Shown here: piece after piece, positions 8,460 through 16,502 of the stretch
Layout: the number at the start of each line of letters is the position of its first letter
How positions within the stretch are numbered: the first letter of the stretch is position 1
NCBI GenBank assembly: GCA_022824925.1
Contig: JAJDYW010000015.1
Coordinates: forward strand, 1 to 61,233
Length of the DNA stretch: 61,233 nucleotides
Origin: Dehalococcoidia bacterium
GTDB taxonomy: Bacteria > Chloroflexota > Dehalococcoidia > Tepidiformales > Tepidiformaceae
Direction of reading: 5' to 3'
Notes under the pieces: generated by a model
Seen by the model: only the letters and a program-made list of their open reading frames with translations
Told to the model about the DNA's origin: nothing
Database searches by the model: none
Made by a program: the position numbers and the translations under genes

Positions 8460-9782
8460 GTGGCCTTGCAAGGCAGCGGGCAACAATCGGGACGCGGGCT
8501 GAGCCTGCAGACCTTCGCCGCCTTCGAGTTGCGCGACTTCCGCCTTCTCTGGGCGAACAATTTCAGCTACGCGCTCGTGCAGGGCATCGAGCGCTTCGCC
8601 TTCGCCTGGCTCGTTATCGACACGCTCCAGGCGGGAGAAATCTACCTGGGGCTCTCCGCCTTCGCCCTCGGCATCCCCGTCTTCTTCCTCTCGCTCCCGG
8701 CGGGCGTCCTCGCCGACCGCTGGAACCGGCGGACACTCCTCGTCGTGAGCCAGCTCATCGTGCTGGCCGGGGCATTGCTGGCCGCCATCCTCATCTGGGT
8801 CGACCTCATGAACCTGCGGGTCGCGCTGGGGATGGCCCTCTTCGTGGGCACGGGGGTGGCGGTGGGGCAGCCGGTGCGGCAGGCGCTCGTCCCGGCCGTC
8901 GTCCCCCCGCACCGGCTGATGAACGCCATCACGCTCAACAGCGCCGGGCAGACGGTCTCGCAGATGATCGGTCCCGCCCTCGGCGGCGTGGCCATCGCGG
9001 TCGCCGGGCTCGAGGGGAACTTCGCCCTGCAGGCCATCCTGATGGCCCTCGGACTGATCTTCCTCCTGCCCCTGCGCATTCCCGCACGAGCCCTCGCCCC
9101 GGCCGCGGCGGCCGGGTCGGCGCTGCGCGTGATGGCCGGCGACGTCGTGGAAGGCTTCCGCTTCATCGCCAGGACCGACAACATCCGCTCGCTCTTCATC
9201 CTGCTGCTGGTTACCTCCCTGGTCATCAACGGCCCCTGGACGACGCTCCTGCCGAGGGTGGCGCAGCTCCAGCTCGATGCCGATGGCCCGGCCGCGAGCT
9301 GGCTGTTCGCCTACCTCGGCATGGGGCTGACCTGCAGCTCGCTCGCACTCGCCTCGGTGCGGCGGCTGCCCAACGCCGGGGGCTGGTTCATCTGCGCGCT
9401 CATGACGAGCAGCACCTTCGCGATCATCATCGGCTTCTCCTACAGCTACCTCCTGACCGCCCTCCTCCTGGCGCTCACCGGCCTGAGCGCGGGCGTCTTC
9501 ACGAACCTGAACCTGACCCTCATCCAGTCCTACACCCCCCAGCCCGTGATGGGCCGCGTGATGGCGATCTTCACGCTCATCATGCTCGGTGGGACGCCGG
9601 TGGGGGGACTGCTGGGCGGCCTCGGGGCGGCCTGGCTGGGCGCCGGCCACTGGTTCTCCATCTGCGGCGGGGCGAGCGTGGCCGTGGGGGCGATCTTCCT
9701 GCTGACCAACCCGGGCCTGCGCCGCATGTCTTCCCACCCGGAGGCGCCCGAGCCCGCGCGGGCGCCGGCCGGGCCGGGGTAG
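8460..9782 (+). CDS. MFS transporter, EntS-like (copy 2)
   Basis: A 440-residue exporter closely related to the preceding gene. It shares the N-terminal segment, the DRWNRR loop, the GQPVRQAL motif, the HRLMNAITLNS segment and the LRRM-SHPE tail. A 42-base stretch is identical between the copies (7144-7185 and 8504-8545), so the tandem duplication is fairly recent or under strong constraint. The GTG start at 8460 has a GGAGGGG box 8 bases upstream. Only 34 bases separate it from copy 1, so one transcript is likely. Confidence 0.87.
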   Translation: MALQGSGQQSGRGLSLQTFAAFELRDFRLLWANNFSYALVQGIERFAFAWLVIDTLQAGEIYLGLSAFALGIPVFFLSLPAGVLADRWNRRTLLVVSQLIVLAGALLAAILIWVDLMNLRVALGMALFVGTGVAVGQPVRQALVPAVVPPHRLMNAITLNSAGQTVSQMIGPALGGVAIAVAGLEGNFALQAILMALGLIFLLPLRIPARALAPAAAAGSALRVMAGDVVEGFRFIARTDNIRSLFILLLVTSLVINGPWTTLLPRVAQLQLDADGPAASWLFAYLGMGLTCSSLALASVRRLPNAGGWFICALMTSSTFAIIIGFSYSYLLTALLLALTGLSAGVFTNLNLTLIQSYTPQPVMGRVMAIFTLIMLGGTPVGGLLGGLGAAWLGAGHWFSICGGASVAVGAIFLLTNPGLRRMSSHPEAPEPARAPAGPG

Positions 9783-9819
9783 CGCCGGCGTCTTTCCCTT
9801 GGCCCCACGCACTGTCGGC

Positions 9820-9825
9820 TACGCT
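9820..9825 (+). promoter_or_regulatory. Putative -10 box, leaderless start of hemolysin-III gene
   Basis: TACGCT ends 6 bases before the ATG at 9832 and no ribosome-binding site is present, so transcription would start on or next to the ATG. A TTGGCC at 9799-9804 is a possible but closely spaced -35. Confidence 0.4.
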
Positions 9826-9831
9826 GGACCC

Positions 9832-10458
9832 ATGATCCAGCAGGCCCGTCCCGTCCTTCGCGGCCACGTCCACCTGCTCATGGCGCTCGCCTCACCCGCT
9901 GCGCTGCTCGTGCTCCTCTTCATCGCCGATAGCCCCCGGGAGTACATCGGCGGCGCGATCTTCGGGGTGTCCCTGCTGCTGCTCTTCTCCACCAGCAGCG
10001 CCTACCACCTGGTCGAACGGGGGCAGGCGCTCCTGCAGCGGCTCGATCGTTCCATGATCTTCGTGCTGATCGCGGGCACCTACACGCCCTTCTGCCTGGT
10101 GTTGCTCGGGAACGGCTGGGGCATCCCCATCCTCTCGGTGGTCTGGGGACTGGCCGCGGTCGGGATCGCCTCGCAGGCCCTGCGCCCCGCGCCGCCTCGC
10201 TGGTTCAACCTGGCGCTCTACCTGGGGCTGGGCTGGATCGGGCTGGTCGCGTTCGCGCCCATCGCTTCGGCGGCGTCCTCGACCGTGCTGGCCCTGCTCC
10301 TGGCCGGCGGAGTCGTCTACACGCTCGGCGGCGTGGTCCACGCCCGCCGGCGCCCCGACCCGTTCCCGGGTGTCTTCGGCTACCACGAACTCTTCCACGT
10401 GCTCACGGCCGTCGCGGGCCTGACGTACTACGTGACCGTCCTCTTCGCTTTCGACTAG
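9832..10458 (+). CDS. trhA: Hemolysin III / adiponectin-receptor family protein
   Basis: A 208-residue protein with seven hydrophobic segments, of the HlyIII/TrhA (PAQR-related) family of membrane proteins with a metal site. Conserved signatures are SSAYH after helix 2, DRSMIFVLIAGTYTPF around helix 3, and GYHELFH near the C terminus; the His and Asp in these motifs are the expected zinc ligands. TrhA members affect membrane energetics and fluidity in some bacteria; the hemolysin name is historic. The ATG at 9832 is used rather than an in-frame codon at 9799 because the hydrophobic part starts soon after it and a TACGCT box lies 6 bases before it. Confidence 0.88.
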   Translation: MIQQARPVLRGHVHLLMALASPAALLVLLFIADSPREYIGGAIFGVSLLLLFSTSSAYHLVERGQALLQRLDRSMIFVLIAGTYTPFCLVLLGNGWGIPILSVVWGLAAVGIASQALRPAPPRWFNLALYLGLGWIGLVAFAPIASAASSTVLALLLAGGVVYTLGGVVHARRRPDPFPGVFGYHELFHVLTAVAGLTYYVTVLFAFD

Positions 10459-10495
10459 AGTCCCCCGGACCGGCGCGCCTGCCGGCCGGAGCGGC

Positions 10496-11834
10496 ATGAC
10501 CAGCACTGAATCCCGGCCCGACACTCCGCGGGGGCCCCGGCTGGAACCGTTCGCCTCGTTCCGGTACCGGGGCTACCCGTGGCTGTGGGCGGCCAACCTG
10601 ACCTCCGGGGCCGTGCTGGGCGCACAGGGCTTCCTCATCACCTGGCTCGTCGTCGAGCAGCTGAACCGCGACTTCAGCCACGGGCTCGTCACGTTGGCGG
10701 GCGCGCTGCCGGCGCTGCTGTTGGGACTGCACGCGGGGCGCTTCGCCGATCGCCGGGACCGTCGCCTGCTCCTCATGGGGAGCCACGTGGCCCAGGCGGT
10801 GGTCCTGCTGTTCACCGCGATTGTGGCCGCCGGGAACCTGCCGTCCCTGGGGGTGATTTTCGTCCTGGTCGGCCTCGGAGCGGCGGCGGCGGCGCTCGGG
10901 CAGCCCGTTCGCCTCGCGTTGATTCCCGCGGTCGTGCCGAGGAAGCGCATCCTCAACGCCAACGCGCTCAGCGACATCGGTCTTGTGCTGGGGGCGTTCG
11001 CAGGCGGTCTGCCGGCGCCGTTCATCGCCGACCGGTGGGGGATCGAGTTTGCCTTCCTGATGCTGGCGTCCGTATCGCTCATCGGTGCGCTTGTCCTGAT
11101 ACCGCTCCGCGTTCCTCCGCGGGAGTCCGAGCCGGAGAACGGCGAGGGCACCGCGACCGGCGTCCCGGCGGTCACCATCGGCGGGGGCCTGGGAGAAGCC
11201 TTCCGCTTCCTGTGGGGGAAGGTGGAGTTGCGGCTGCTGCTCGTCCTGGTCGTGGTGCCGGCAGTCGTTGGCCCGTGGCTGGCGCTGACCTTCTCGGAGG
11301 TCGAGGACCAGATCGATCTGACCGTGTGGGAATGGGCTCTGCTGAGCCTCTTCCTCGGGGTGGGGACACTCGTCAGCGTGGTCGTCATGGCCTTCATCCC
11401 GCGCGTCCGGCGCGCGGGCCTCTGGTACGGGGTCGTGCTCGTCGTGTCCGCGCTCGCGGCCGTCGGTGTCTGGCTCTCGTCCAGCTACGGCCTGACGGGC
11501 TTCCTGATGGCCCTGTTCGGGATCGGTGTGGGAGTCCGCGGCTTGCTCGTCGTGACCCTCCTGCAAGCCCACACGCCCATCGCGGTGATGGGACGGGTGA
11601 TGGGCGTGTACGTGGCACTGACAGCAGCCACGGGGCTGATCACCTGGCCGGTCACGCGCGCGGGGCAGGCCCTTGCTGCAGCACGATGGCTGGGTCGTGT
11701 TCTCGGCGCTCGTGCTGGTGGGTGTGGTTGCGCTGGTGCTGTGGCGGAGCCCACGGCTGCGGCGGATGCCTTCGCACCCCGAGCCGGTCCCGCCGGCGAA
11801 CCGGGAGGAGGAAGGCGCCCCGCAGCCGGGGTAG
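10496..11834 (+). pseudogene. MFS transporter (copy 3), frameshifted
   Basis: A third, more distant EntS-like exporter. It reads in one frame from the ATG at 10496 (GGAG box 4-5 bases upstream) through eleven hydrophobic segments to about 11670. There the frame departs from the family. The frame one base later encodes a continuation that matches copies 1 and 2: a final membrane segment (WVVFSALVLVGVVALVLW), then LRRMPSHPEP, then a TAG at 11832-11834. One extra C in the CCC run at 11670-11672 would explain it. Without the shift the protein would run on into the next gene. This is either a real pseudogene, programmed slippage or a sequencing/assembly error; the last is quite possible. Confidence 0.75.
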
Positions 11835-11896
11835 CGCGCGGACGGGCCGCTGGCGTAGCGTCGTGGCGACCGGCGCACGGGCCGGAGGGGGTCGCG

Positions 11897-12388
11897 ATGG
11901 CGAGCACCGAGGAGCGGCTGGCAGCACTGGAAGCGCGCCTGGCCACGCTCGAGGACGAGCGCGGCGTGGTCGCCAACATGTACCGCTACGCCCACAGCAT
12001 CGACTACGGGCTGGAAGCCGAGTGGGTCGACTGCTTCACCGAGGACGGCGCCTTCGACATGCGCCGCCCGCCCGACTTCGACAGGGTCGGCAACCGCATC
12101 GACGGGCGCGAGGCGCTGGCCGCCTTCATCGCCACCCACACGCGCGCCCCGGAGACGTGGCACAAGCACATGATGGTCCAGCCCCGCATCGAGCTCGACG
12201 GGGACACGGCGAGGGTCGAGAGCTTCTTCACGCGTCTCGACGAGGACGAGACGGAGGCGCCGTACGTGCTCGTCTTCGGGCGCTACCGGGACCGCGTCCA
12301 GCGCTGCGAGGACGGGCTCTGGCGATTCAGGGAACGCATCGTCGAAATCGAGGCCATCAAGGGTCGCCCGGCGCCCGACCGGAGCTAG
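11897..12388 (+). CDS. SnoaL-like / NTF2-fold protein
   Basis: A 163-residue protein of the SnoaL-like nuclear-transport-factor-2 superfamily, often seen as small polyketide cyclases, dehydratases or steroid-isomerase relatives. An N-terminal helix with coiled-coil character (ERLAALEARLATLEDE) leads into the family core YRYAHSIDYGLEAEWVDCF, then HKHMMVQPRIELDGD and a FTRLDEDE segment. The ATG at 11897 follows GGAGGGGG by 5 bases. It is in the same frame as the broken MFS gene upstream, so an automatic call could fuse the two into one 630-residue protein; that fusion is not credible. The reaction is unknown. Confidence 0.8.
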   Translation: MASTEERLAALEARLATLEDERGVVANMYRYAHSIDYGLEAEWVDCFTEDGAFDMRRPPDFDRVGNRIDGREALAAFIATHTRAPETWHKHMMVQPRIELDGDTARVESFFTRLDEDETEAPYVLVFGRYRDRVQRCEDGLWRFRERIVEIEAIKGRPAPDRS

Positions 12389-12438
12389 CGGCCAGGACCG
12401 TCTTCCCGCCGCCTTCGATATCCGCCGACTCCAACGCT

Positions 12439-13011
12439 CTAGCCCGAGTCCCGGCCGGCCAGTACCCGGTCGATCGCATCCTTCAACCCCACGCTGATGA
12501 AGAGCGCGGCGACGAACAGGAGGCGGCTCAGATCGCGGTCGATGGCGGCGGCAGCGGCGACCAGCGCGATCACGGCGGCGGCGATCCCGATGACGGTCCG
12601 CCGGCTGCCCACGAGGGCGACCAGTCCCACGCCGAGCATGACGAGACCGGGCACGGGGAAGAGCGCCCAGGCCACGCCGATCGCCGGGGCCGCGCCCCGT
12701 CCCCCCTGGAAGGAGAGCCACGGGGGGAAGACGTGGCCGAGAACCACGAGGACGCCGGCGGTAACCACGACCCACTCGTCGCTGGTGATGGCCAGCACGA
12801 GGGTGATCGCGATGGCGCCCTTCAGCAGGTCGAGGATGGTGGCGACGATGAGGGCGGGCATGCCCCCGACGTTCAGGAGATTCCCCGAGCCGACGTGGCG
12901 GTCGCCGATGGTGCGCAGATCGACGCCGTAGCGGTAACGGCCGATGAGCCAGGAGAAGGGCAAGGACCCGGCAAAGAGGGCGAGGAGCAGCGCGGCGACA
13001 TTGACGACCAT
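12439..13011 (-). CDS. plsY: Glycerol-3-phosphate acyltransferase PlsY
   Basis: Likely transfers the acyl group from acyl-phosphate to glycerol 3-phosphate, making lysophosphatidate in the membrane as the first step of phospholipid synthesis. The 190-residue length and five or more hydrophobic segments fit. All three PlsY motifs are visible: GSLPFSWLIG near residue 15, the GSGN-type motif near 41, and GHVFPPWLSFQGGRGAA near 92-108. A TACGAT box lies 15 bases before its ATG. It is divergent from the phosphate-binding gene and convergent with the SnoaL-like gene. Confidence is high. Confidence 0.95.
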   Translation of the reverse strand: MVVNVAALLLALFAGSLPFSWLIGRYRYGVDLRTIGDRHVGSGNLLNVGGMPALIVATILDLLKGAIAITLVLAITSDEWVVVTAGVLVVLGHVFPPWLSFQGGRGAAPAIGVAWALFPVPGLVMLGVGLVALVGSRRTVIGIAAAVIALVAAAAAIDRDLSRLLFVAALFISVGLKDAIDRVLAGRDSG

Positions 13012-13068
13012 AAGCGTGCGGACGTGATCGTACGCCCTGAGCCCACCGTTCCGGGGCCGGTGTCTGTG

Positions 13069-13085
13069 TTAACGACCACTTAAGC
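13069..13085 (+). promoter_or_regulatory. Possible PhoP/PhoB-type direct repeat
   Basis: TTAACG (13069-13074) and TTAAGC (13080-13085) form two similar hexamers with an 11-base period in the gap between plsY and the phosphate-binding gene. Gram-positive Pho boxes are TTAACA-like repeats spaced about 5 bases apart. The location fits phosphate control, but two imperfect units are weak evidence. Confidence 0.3.
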
Positions 13086-13164
13086 CCTGCGGTCTAGCGT
13101 CCCTGTCCGACGAGAGCCGGGGCAGTTGGCTCCGGCAAATCACTCAGGGGGCATCACTACGTCC

Positions 13165-15132
13165 GTGACCTTCCAGAAACAGATCCTCAACTCGGTGCAG
13201 CGGCGATGGCTGCTGCTCCTCATCACCGGCCTGGCGGCGTTCGCGCTTGTCACGGTCGCGTGCGGCGATGACGACGAAGACGAAGCGCCTGAGGCCGCGG
13301 CGACCGAAGCGCCCGCCGGGGCTGACCAGTCCGCAGCGGAGGACTCGGCGGACGGGGACCCCTACGAAGACCTCTCCGGCGAAATTCGCATCGACGGCTC
13401 ATCCACGGTCTTTCCCATCGCCGAGGCGATGGCGGAGGAGTTCGGGCTCGTCTCCGACGTGCGCGTGAACGTGGCCTTCTCCGGCACCGGCGGCGGCTTC
13501 GAGAAGTTCTGCCGCGGCGAGACCCAGATCAGCGACGCCTCCCGCCCCATCAAGGACAGCGAGGTTGAGGCCTGCGCCGAGAACGGCATCGACGACATCA
13601 TCGAGATCCAGGTGGCCATCGACGCCCTCACCGTCATGATCCATCCCGACAACGACTTCGCCCAGTGCATGACCGTCGCCGAGCTGAACCAGGCCTTCCG
13701 GGCCGACGGCGCGAAGCAGTGGAGCGACATCCGCGCCGAGTGGCCGAGCGAGGACATCATCGCCTACTACCCGGGCGCCGATTCGGGCACGTTCGACTAC
13801 TTCAACGAGGCCATCATCGAAGAGTTCGAGGGCTCGACCCATCGCGGCGACGGCACGCCCTCCGAGGACGACAACATCCTCGCGCTCGGCATCGGCCGCG
13901 ACCGCAACGCCATCGGCTACTTCGGCTTCGCCTACTTCCTCGAAGCGGGCCAGAGTCTCCAGGCCGTGTCGGTCGACGACGGCAACGGCTGCGTGGCCCC
14001 GAGCTTCGAGGCCGCCCTTGCCGGCGAGTACACGCCGCTCTCGCGGCCGCTCTTCATCTACACCCGCGCCAGCTTCATGGACGACCGTCCGGAAGTCGCC
14101 GGCTTCGTCCGCTTCTTCCTTGAGAGCAGCGACGCGATCGTGCCGGAAGTCGGCTACGTGACCATGCCGGCGGACCTGCTGGCAACGCAGTTCGCGAAGA
14201 TCACGGCGCCGTACACCATCCTCGGCCGGCCCGACCCCGAGCCGGTGGCCGAGCCCGAGCCCGCGGGGATCGACTACGCGAGCCTTTCCGGTGAAATCCG
14301 CATCGACGGTTCTTCCACGGTCTTCCCCATCGCCGAGGCGATGGCGGAGGAGTTCGGGCTGGCCTCCGACGTGCGCGTGAACGTGGCCTTCTCCGGTACC
14401 GGTGGCGGCTTCGAGAAGTTCTGCCGCGGTGAGACCCAGATCAGCGACGCCTCCCGTCCCATCAAGGACAGCGAGGTTGAGGCCTGCGCCGAGAACGGCA
14501 TCGACGACATCATCGAGATCCAGGTGGCCATCGACGCCCTCACCGTCATGATCCACCCGGACAACGACTTCGCCCAGTGCATGACCGTCGCCGAGCTGAA
14601 CCAGGCCTTCAGCGCCGACGGCGCGAAGCGCTGGAACGAGATCCGCGCCGAGTGGCCCGACAACGAGATCATCGCCTACTACCCGGGCGCCGACTCGGGC
14701 ACGTTCGACTACTTCAATGAGGCCATCATCGAAGAGGTCGAGGGCGCGACCCACCGCGGCGACGGCACGCCCTCCGAGGATGACAACATCCTCGCGCTGG
14801 GCATCGGCCGCGACCGCAACGCCATCGGCTACTTCGGCTTCGCTTACTTCCTCGAAGCGGGCCAGAGCCTCCAGGCCGTGTCCGTCGACGACGGCAACGG
14901 CTGCGTGGCCCCGAGCTTCGAGGCCGCCCTTGCCGGCGAGTACACGCCGCTCTCGCGGCCGCTCTTCATCTACACCACGGCCGAGCTCCTGAGCGAGCGC
15001 CCCGAGGTTGCCGGCTTCGTCAGCTTCGTCCTCGAGAACGTGGATGCGATCGTGCCGGAAGTCGGCTACGTGACCATGCCGGCCGATCTCCTCGCCGAGC
15101 AGCAGGCGAAGATCGCGCCCTACATCAACTAG
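13165..15132 (+). CDS. Phosphate-binding PstS-like lipoprotein with two fused domains
   Basis: A 655-residue secreted lipoprotein, twice the usual PstS size. A signal segment with lipobox VTVAC (Cys33) is followed by an acidic, low-complexity linker. Two PstS domains come next, coded by 13372-14202 and 14284-15114. They are nearly identical in protein and DNA at a 912-base offset and are joined by a Pro/Glu-rich linker. Each has the phosphate-site segments DGSSTVFPIAEAM, SGTGGGFEKFCRGE and ISDASRPIK. PstS normally delivers phosphate to PstCAB, but no pst permease genes are here. GTG at 13165 is taken as start; a TTG at 13126 is an alternative. A possible Pho-type repeat lies upstream. Confidence 0.88.
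   Translation: MTFQKQILNSVQRRWLLLLITGLAAFALVTVACGDDDEDEAPEAAATEAPAGADQSAAEDSADGDPYEDLSGEIRIDGSSTVFPIAEAMAEEFGLVSDVRVNVAFSGTGGGFEKFCRGETQISDASRPIKDSEVEACAENGIDDIIEIQVAIDALTVMIHPDNDFAQCMTVAELNQAFRADGAKQWSDIRAEWPSEDIIAYYPGADSGTFDYFNEAIIEEFEGSTHRGDGTPSEDDNILALGIGRDRNAIGYFGFAYFLEAGQSLQAVSVDDGNGCVAPSFEAALAGEYTPLSRPLFIYTRASFMDDRPEVAGFVRFFLESSDAIVPEVGYVTMPADLLATQFAKITAPYTILGRPDPEPVAEPEPAGIDYASLSGEIRIDGSSTVFPIAEAMAEEFGLASDVRVNVAFSGTGGGFEKFCRGETQISDASRPIKDSEVEACAENGIDDIIEIQVAIDALTVMIHPDNDFAQCMTVAELNQAFSADGAKRWNEIRAEWPDNEIIAYYPGADSGTFDYFNEAIIEEVEGATHRGDGTPSEDDNILALGIGRDRNAIGYFGFAYFLEAGQSLQAVSVDDGNGCVAPSFEAALAGEYTPLSRPLFIYTTAELLSERPEVAGFVSFVLENVDAIVPEVGYVTMPADLLAEQQAKIAPYIN
13372..14202 (+). repeat. PstS domain, direct-repeat unit 1
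   Basis: First copy of an 831-base direct repeat inside the phosphate-binding gene. It begins at the Leu codon before SGEIRIDGSS and ends at the QFAKI codons. Copy 2 starts exactly 912 bases later. Long blocks, such as those around 13541-13690 and 14453-14602, are almost unchanged, with mostly third-position differences elsewhere. Confidence 0.9.
14284..15114 (+). repeat. PstS domain, direct-repeat unit 2
   Basis: Second copy of the 831-base repeat, in frame with the first. Differences gather near the C-terminal helix (RASFMDDRPEV in copy 1, TAELLSERPEV in copy 2) and in the RADGAKQWSD/SADGAKRWNE segment. The ligand-site motifs are unchanged, so both domains should bind the same anion. Confidence 0.9.
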
Positions 15133-15159
15133 GCCAGGCGGCCTCCAACCGCCCTAACG

Positions 15160-15193
15160 TCGGGGGGCGCAGCCCACGGGTTGCGCCCCCCGA
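15160..15193 (+). terminator. GC-rich terminator hairpin after the PstS gene
   Basis: A 12-bp perfect stem (15160-15171 with 15182-15193) around a 10-base loop, 27 bases after the stop codon. No T run follows, so it may work as an RNA 3'-end stabiliser or an imperfect intrinsic terminator. Confidence 0.6.
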
Positions 15194-15224
15194 TTGCGTC
15201 CGGGGCCGAGGCCGCGCGAAGGCG

Positions 15225-15230
15225 TAAGAT
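15225..15230 (+). promoter_or_regulatory. Putative -10 box of the second CoA-transferase operon
   Basis: TAAGAT, the same hexamer as before the gltD-like gene, lies 57 bases before the ATG at 15288. No convincing -35 is seen at normal spacing. The gene itself has a GGAGAC ribosome site, so this would be a leadered transcript. Confidence 0.35.
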
Positions 15231-15287
15231 GCGCCCCTGCGCCCGCTCAGGCGGGCCACCACAGACCACAGAGCCACGGAGACGGCA

Positions 15288-16502
15288 ATGACCGGTCCCC
15301 TGAACGACGTGCGCGTGCTGGACCTGACCCAGCACATCGCGGCCCCCTACGCGACCAAGCTGTTCGCGGACTTCGGGGCCGACGTGATCAAGATCGAGCG
15401 CCCCGGGGGCGACCCCTCGCGGCGGCTCGGCCCCTACCAGGGCGGCGAGCCCCACCCCGAGAAGAGCGGCACGTTCTTCTACTTCAACACCAACAAGCGC
15501 TCCGTCGTCCTCGACCTGAAGGACGATCGCGGCCGCGAGACCTTCTGGCGGCTTCTCGAAGGCGCCGACCTCGTCGTCGAGAGCTTCCGGCCGGGCGTCA
15601 TGGAGTCGCTGGGCATCGGCTGGGACGACATCCACGCGCGCAAGGCGAACGTCCCCCTGGTCTCGGTCACCAACTTCGGCCAGGAGAGCCCCTACCGCGA
15701 CTACAAGGGCTCGGACCTCGTGCTCTACGCCTTCGCCGGCGAGATGTTCTCGACGGGACTGCTGGAGCGCGAGCCCGTCAAGATGTACGGCACGGCCGCG
15801 CTCGTGCAGTCGGGCTCGGCTGCCGCCACGGCCATGATGGGCGCGCTCATGGCCGGCCGATACCAGGACGTCGGCCAGCACGTCGATTTCTCCATCGCCG
15901 ATAGCCACCTCGTCGGCGTCGACCGGCGCCACGCGACCGTCATGGGCTACCAGTACTCGGGGCGCAAGTCGCTGCGCTCGCCGGGGGCGGCCGTGGGCAT
16001 GCTCAACGGCGTCTTCCCCTGCCAGGATGGCTGGGTCGATTTGCAGGGCGGGGGGCCGCGCTTCGCCAACGCCCGCGAGTTCCTCGGCTACCCCGACTGG
16101 ATGGAGGACGAGAAGTGGGACGACCCCGCCATCCAGATGAACGCCGAGGCCATCGAGGAGTTCAACGCCTTCTTCTACGTCTGGCTCCTGGAGCACACCA
16201 AGCGCGAGATCTGGGAGGCGGCGCGCAAGGTGCGCTTCCTCTGCGGCCCCCTGTTCACCATCGACGAGGTGTTCGATGACCCCAACTTCCGCGCGCGCGG
16301 CTTCTGGGAGCTGGCCGAGCACGCGGAGCTGGGCGAGGTCGAGATCCCCGGGCGGCCCTTCCTCATGTCGGAGACCCCCTGGGAGCTCCGCCGTCCCGCG
16401 CCCCTGCTGGGTGAGCACACCGCCGAGGTGCTGGGGGAGGCCGGCTACGACGCCGGAGCGATCGACGAGCTGGCTTCGGCCGGCGTGGTGGAGGTGCGCT
16501 GA
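15288..16502 (+). CDS. CaiB/BaiF CoA-transferase, non-catalytic subunit (pair 2)
   Basis: A 404-residue family III CoA-transferase. It has the usual N terminus (LNDVRVLDLTQHIAAPYATK), FNTNKRSVVLDLK near 66-78, the DVGQHVDFS motif near 200 and the LLGEHTAEVLGE C terminus. At the catalytic Asp site the sequence reads LVQSGSA, with Gln174 where Asp is expected; one residue is also missing before the GQ motif. It should be inactive alone and probably forms a heterodimer with the next gene. The start has a GGAGAC box. The TGA stop and next ATG overlap as TGATG. Substrate unknown; the following esterase may supply or use it. Confidence 0.85.
   Translation: MTGPLNDVRVLDLTQHIAAPYATKLFADFGADVIKIERPGGDPSRRLGPYQGGEPHPEKSGTFFYFNTNKRSVVLDLKDDRGRETFWRLLEGADLVVESFRPGVMESLGIGWDDIHARKANVPLVSVTNFGQESPYRDYKGSDLVLYAFAGEMFSTGLLEREPVKMYGTAALVQSGSAAATAMMGALMAGRYQDVGQHVDFSIADSHLVGVDRRHATVMGYQYSGRKSLRSPGAAVGMLNGVFPCQDGWVDLQGGGPRFANAREFLGYPDWMEDEKWDDPAIQMNAEAIEEFNAFFYVWLLEHTKREIWEAARKVRFLCGPLFTIDEVFDDPNFRARGFWELAEHAELGEVEIPGRPFLMSETPWELRRPAPLLGEHTAEVLGEAGYDAGAIDELASAGVVEVR

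Noticed and set aside
10496..12388. A 630-residue MFS-SnoaL fusion protein
   Set aside because: The middle part is Ala/Gly/Arg-rich antisense-like sequence. The true MFS C terminus is found in the next frame, and the SnoaL gene has its own ATG and GGAGGGGG box.
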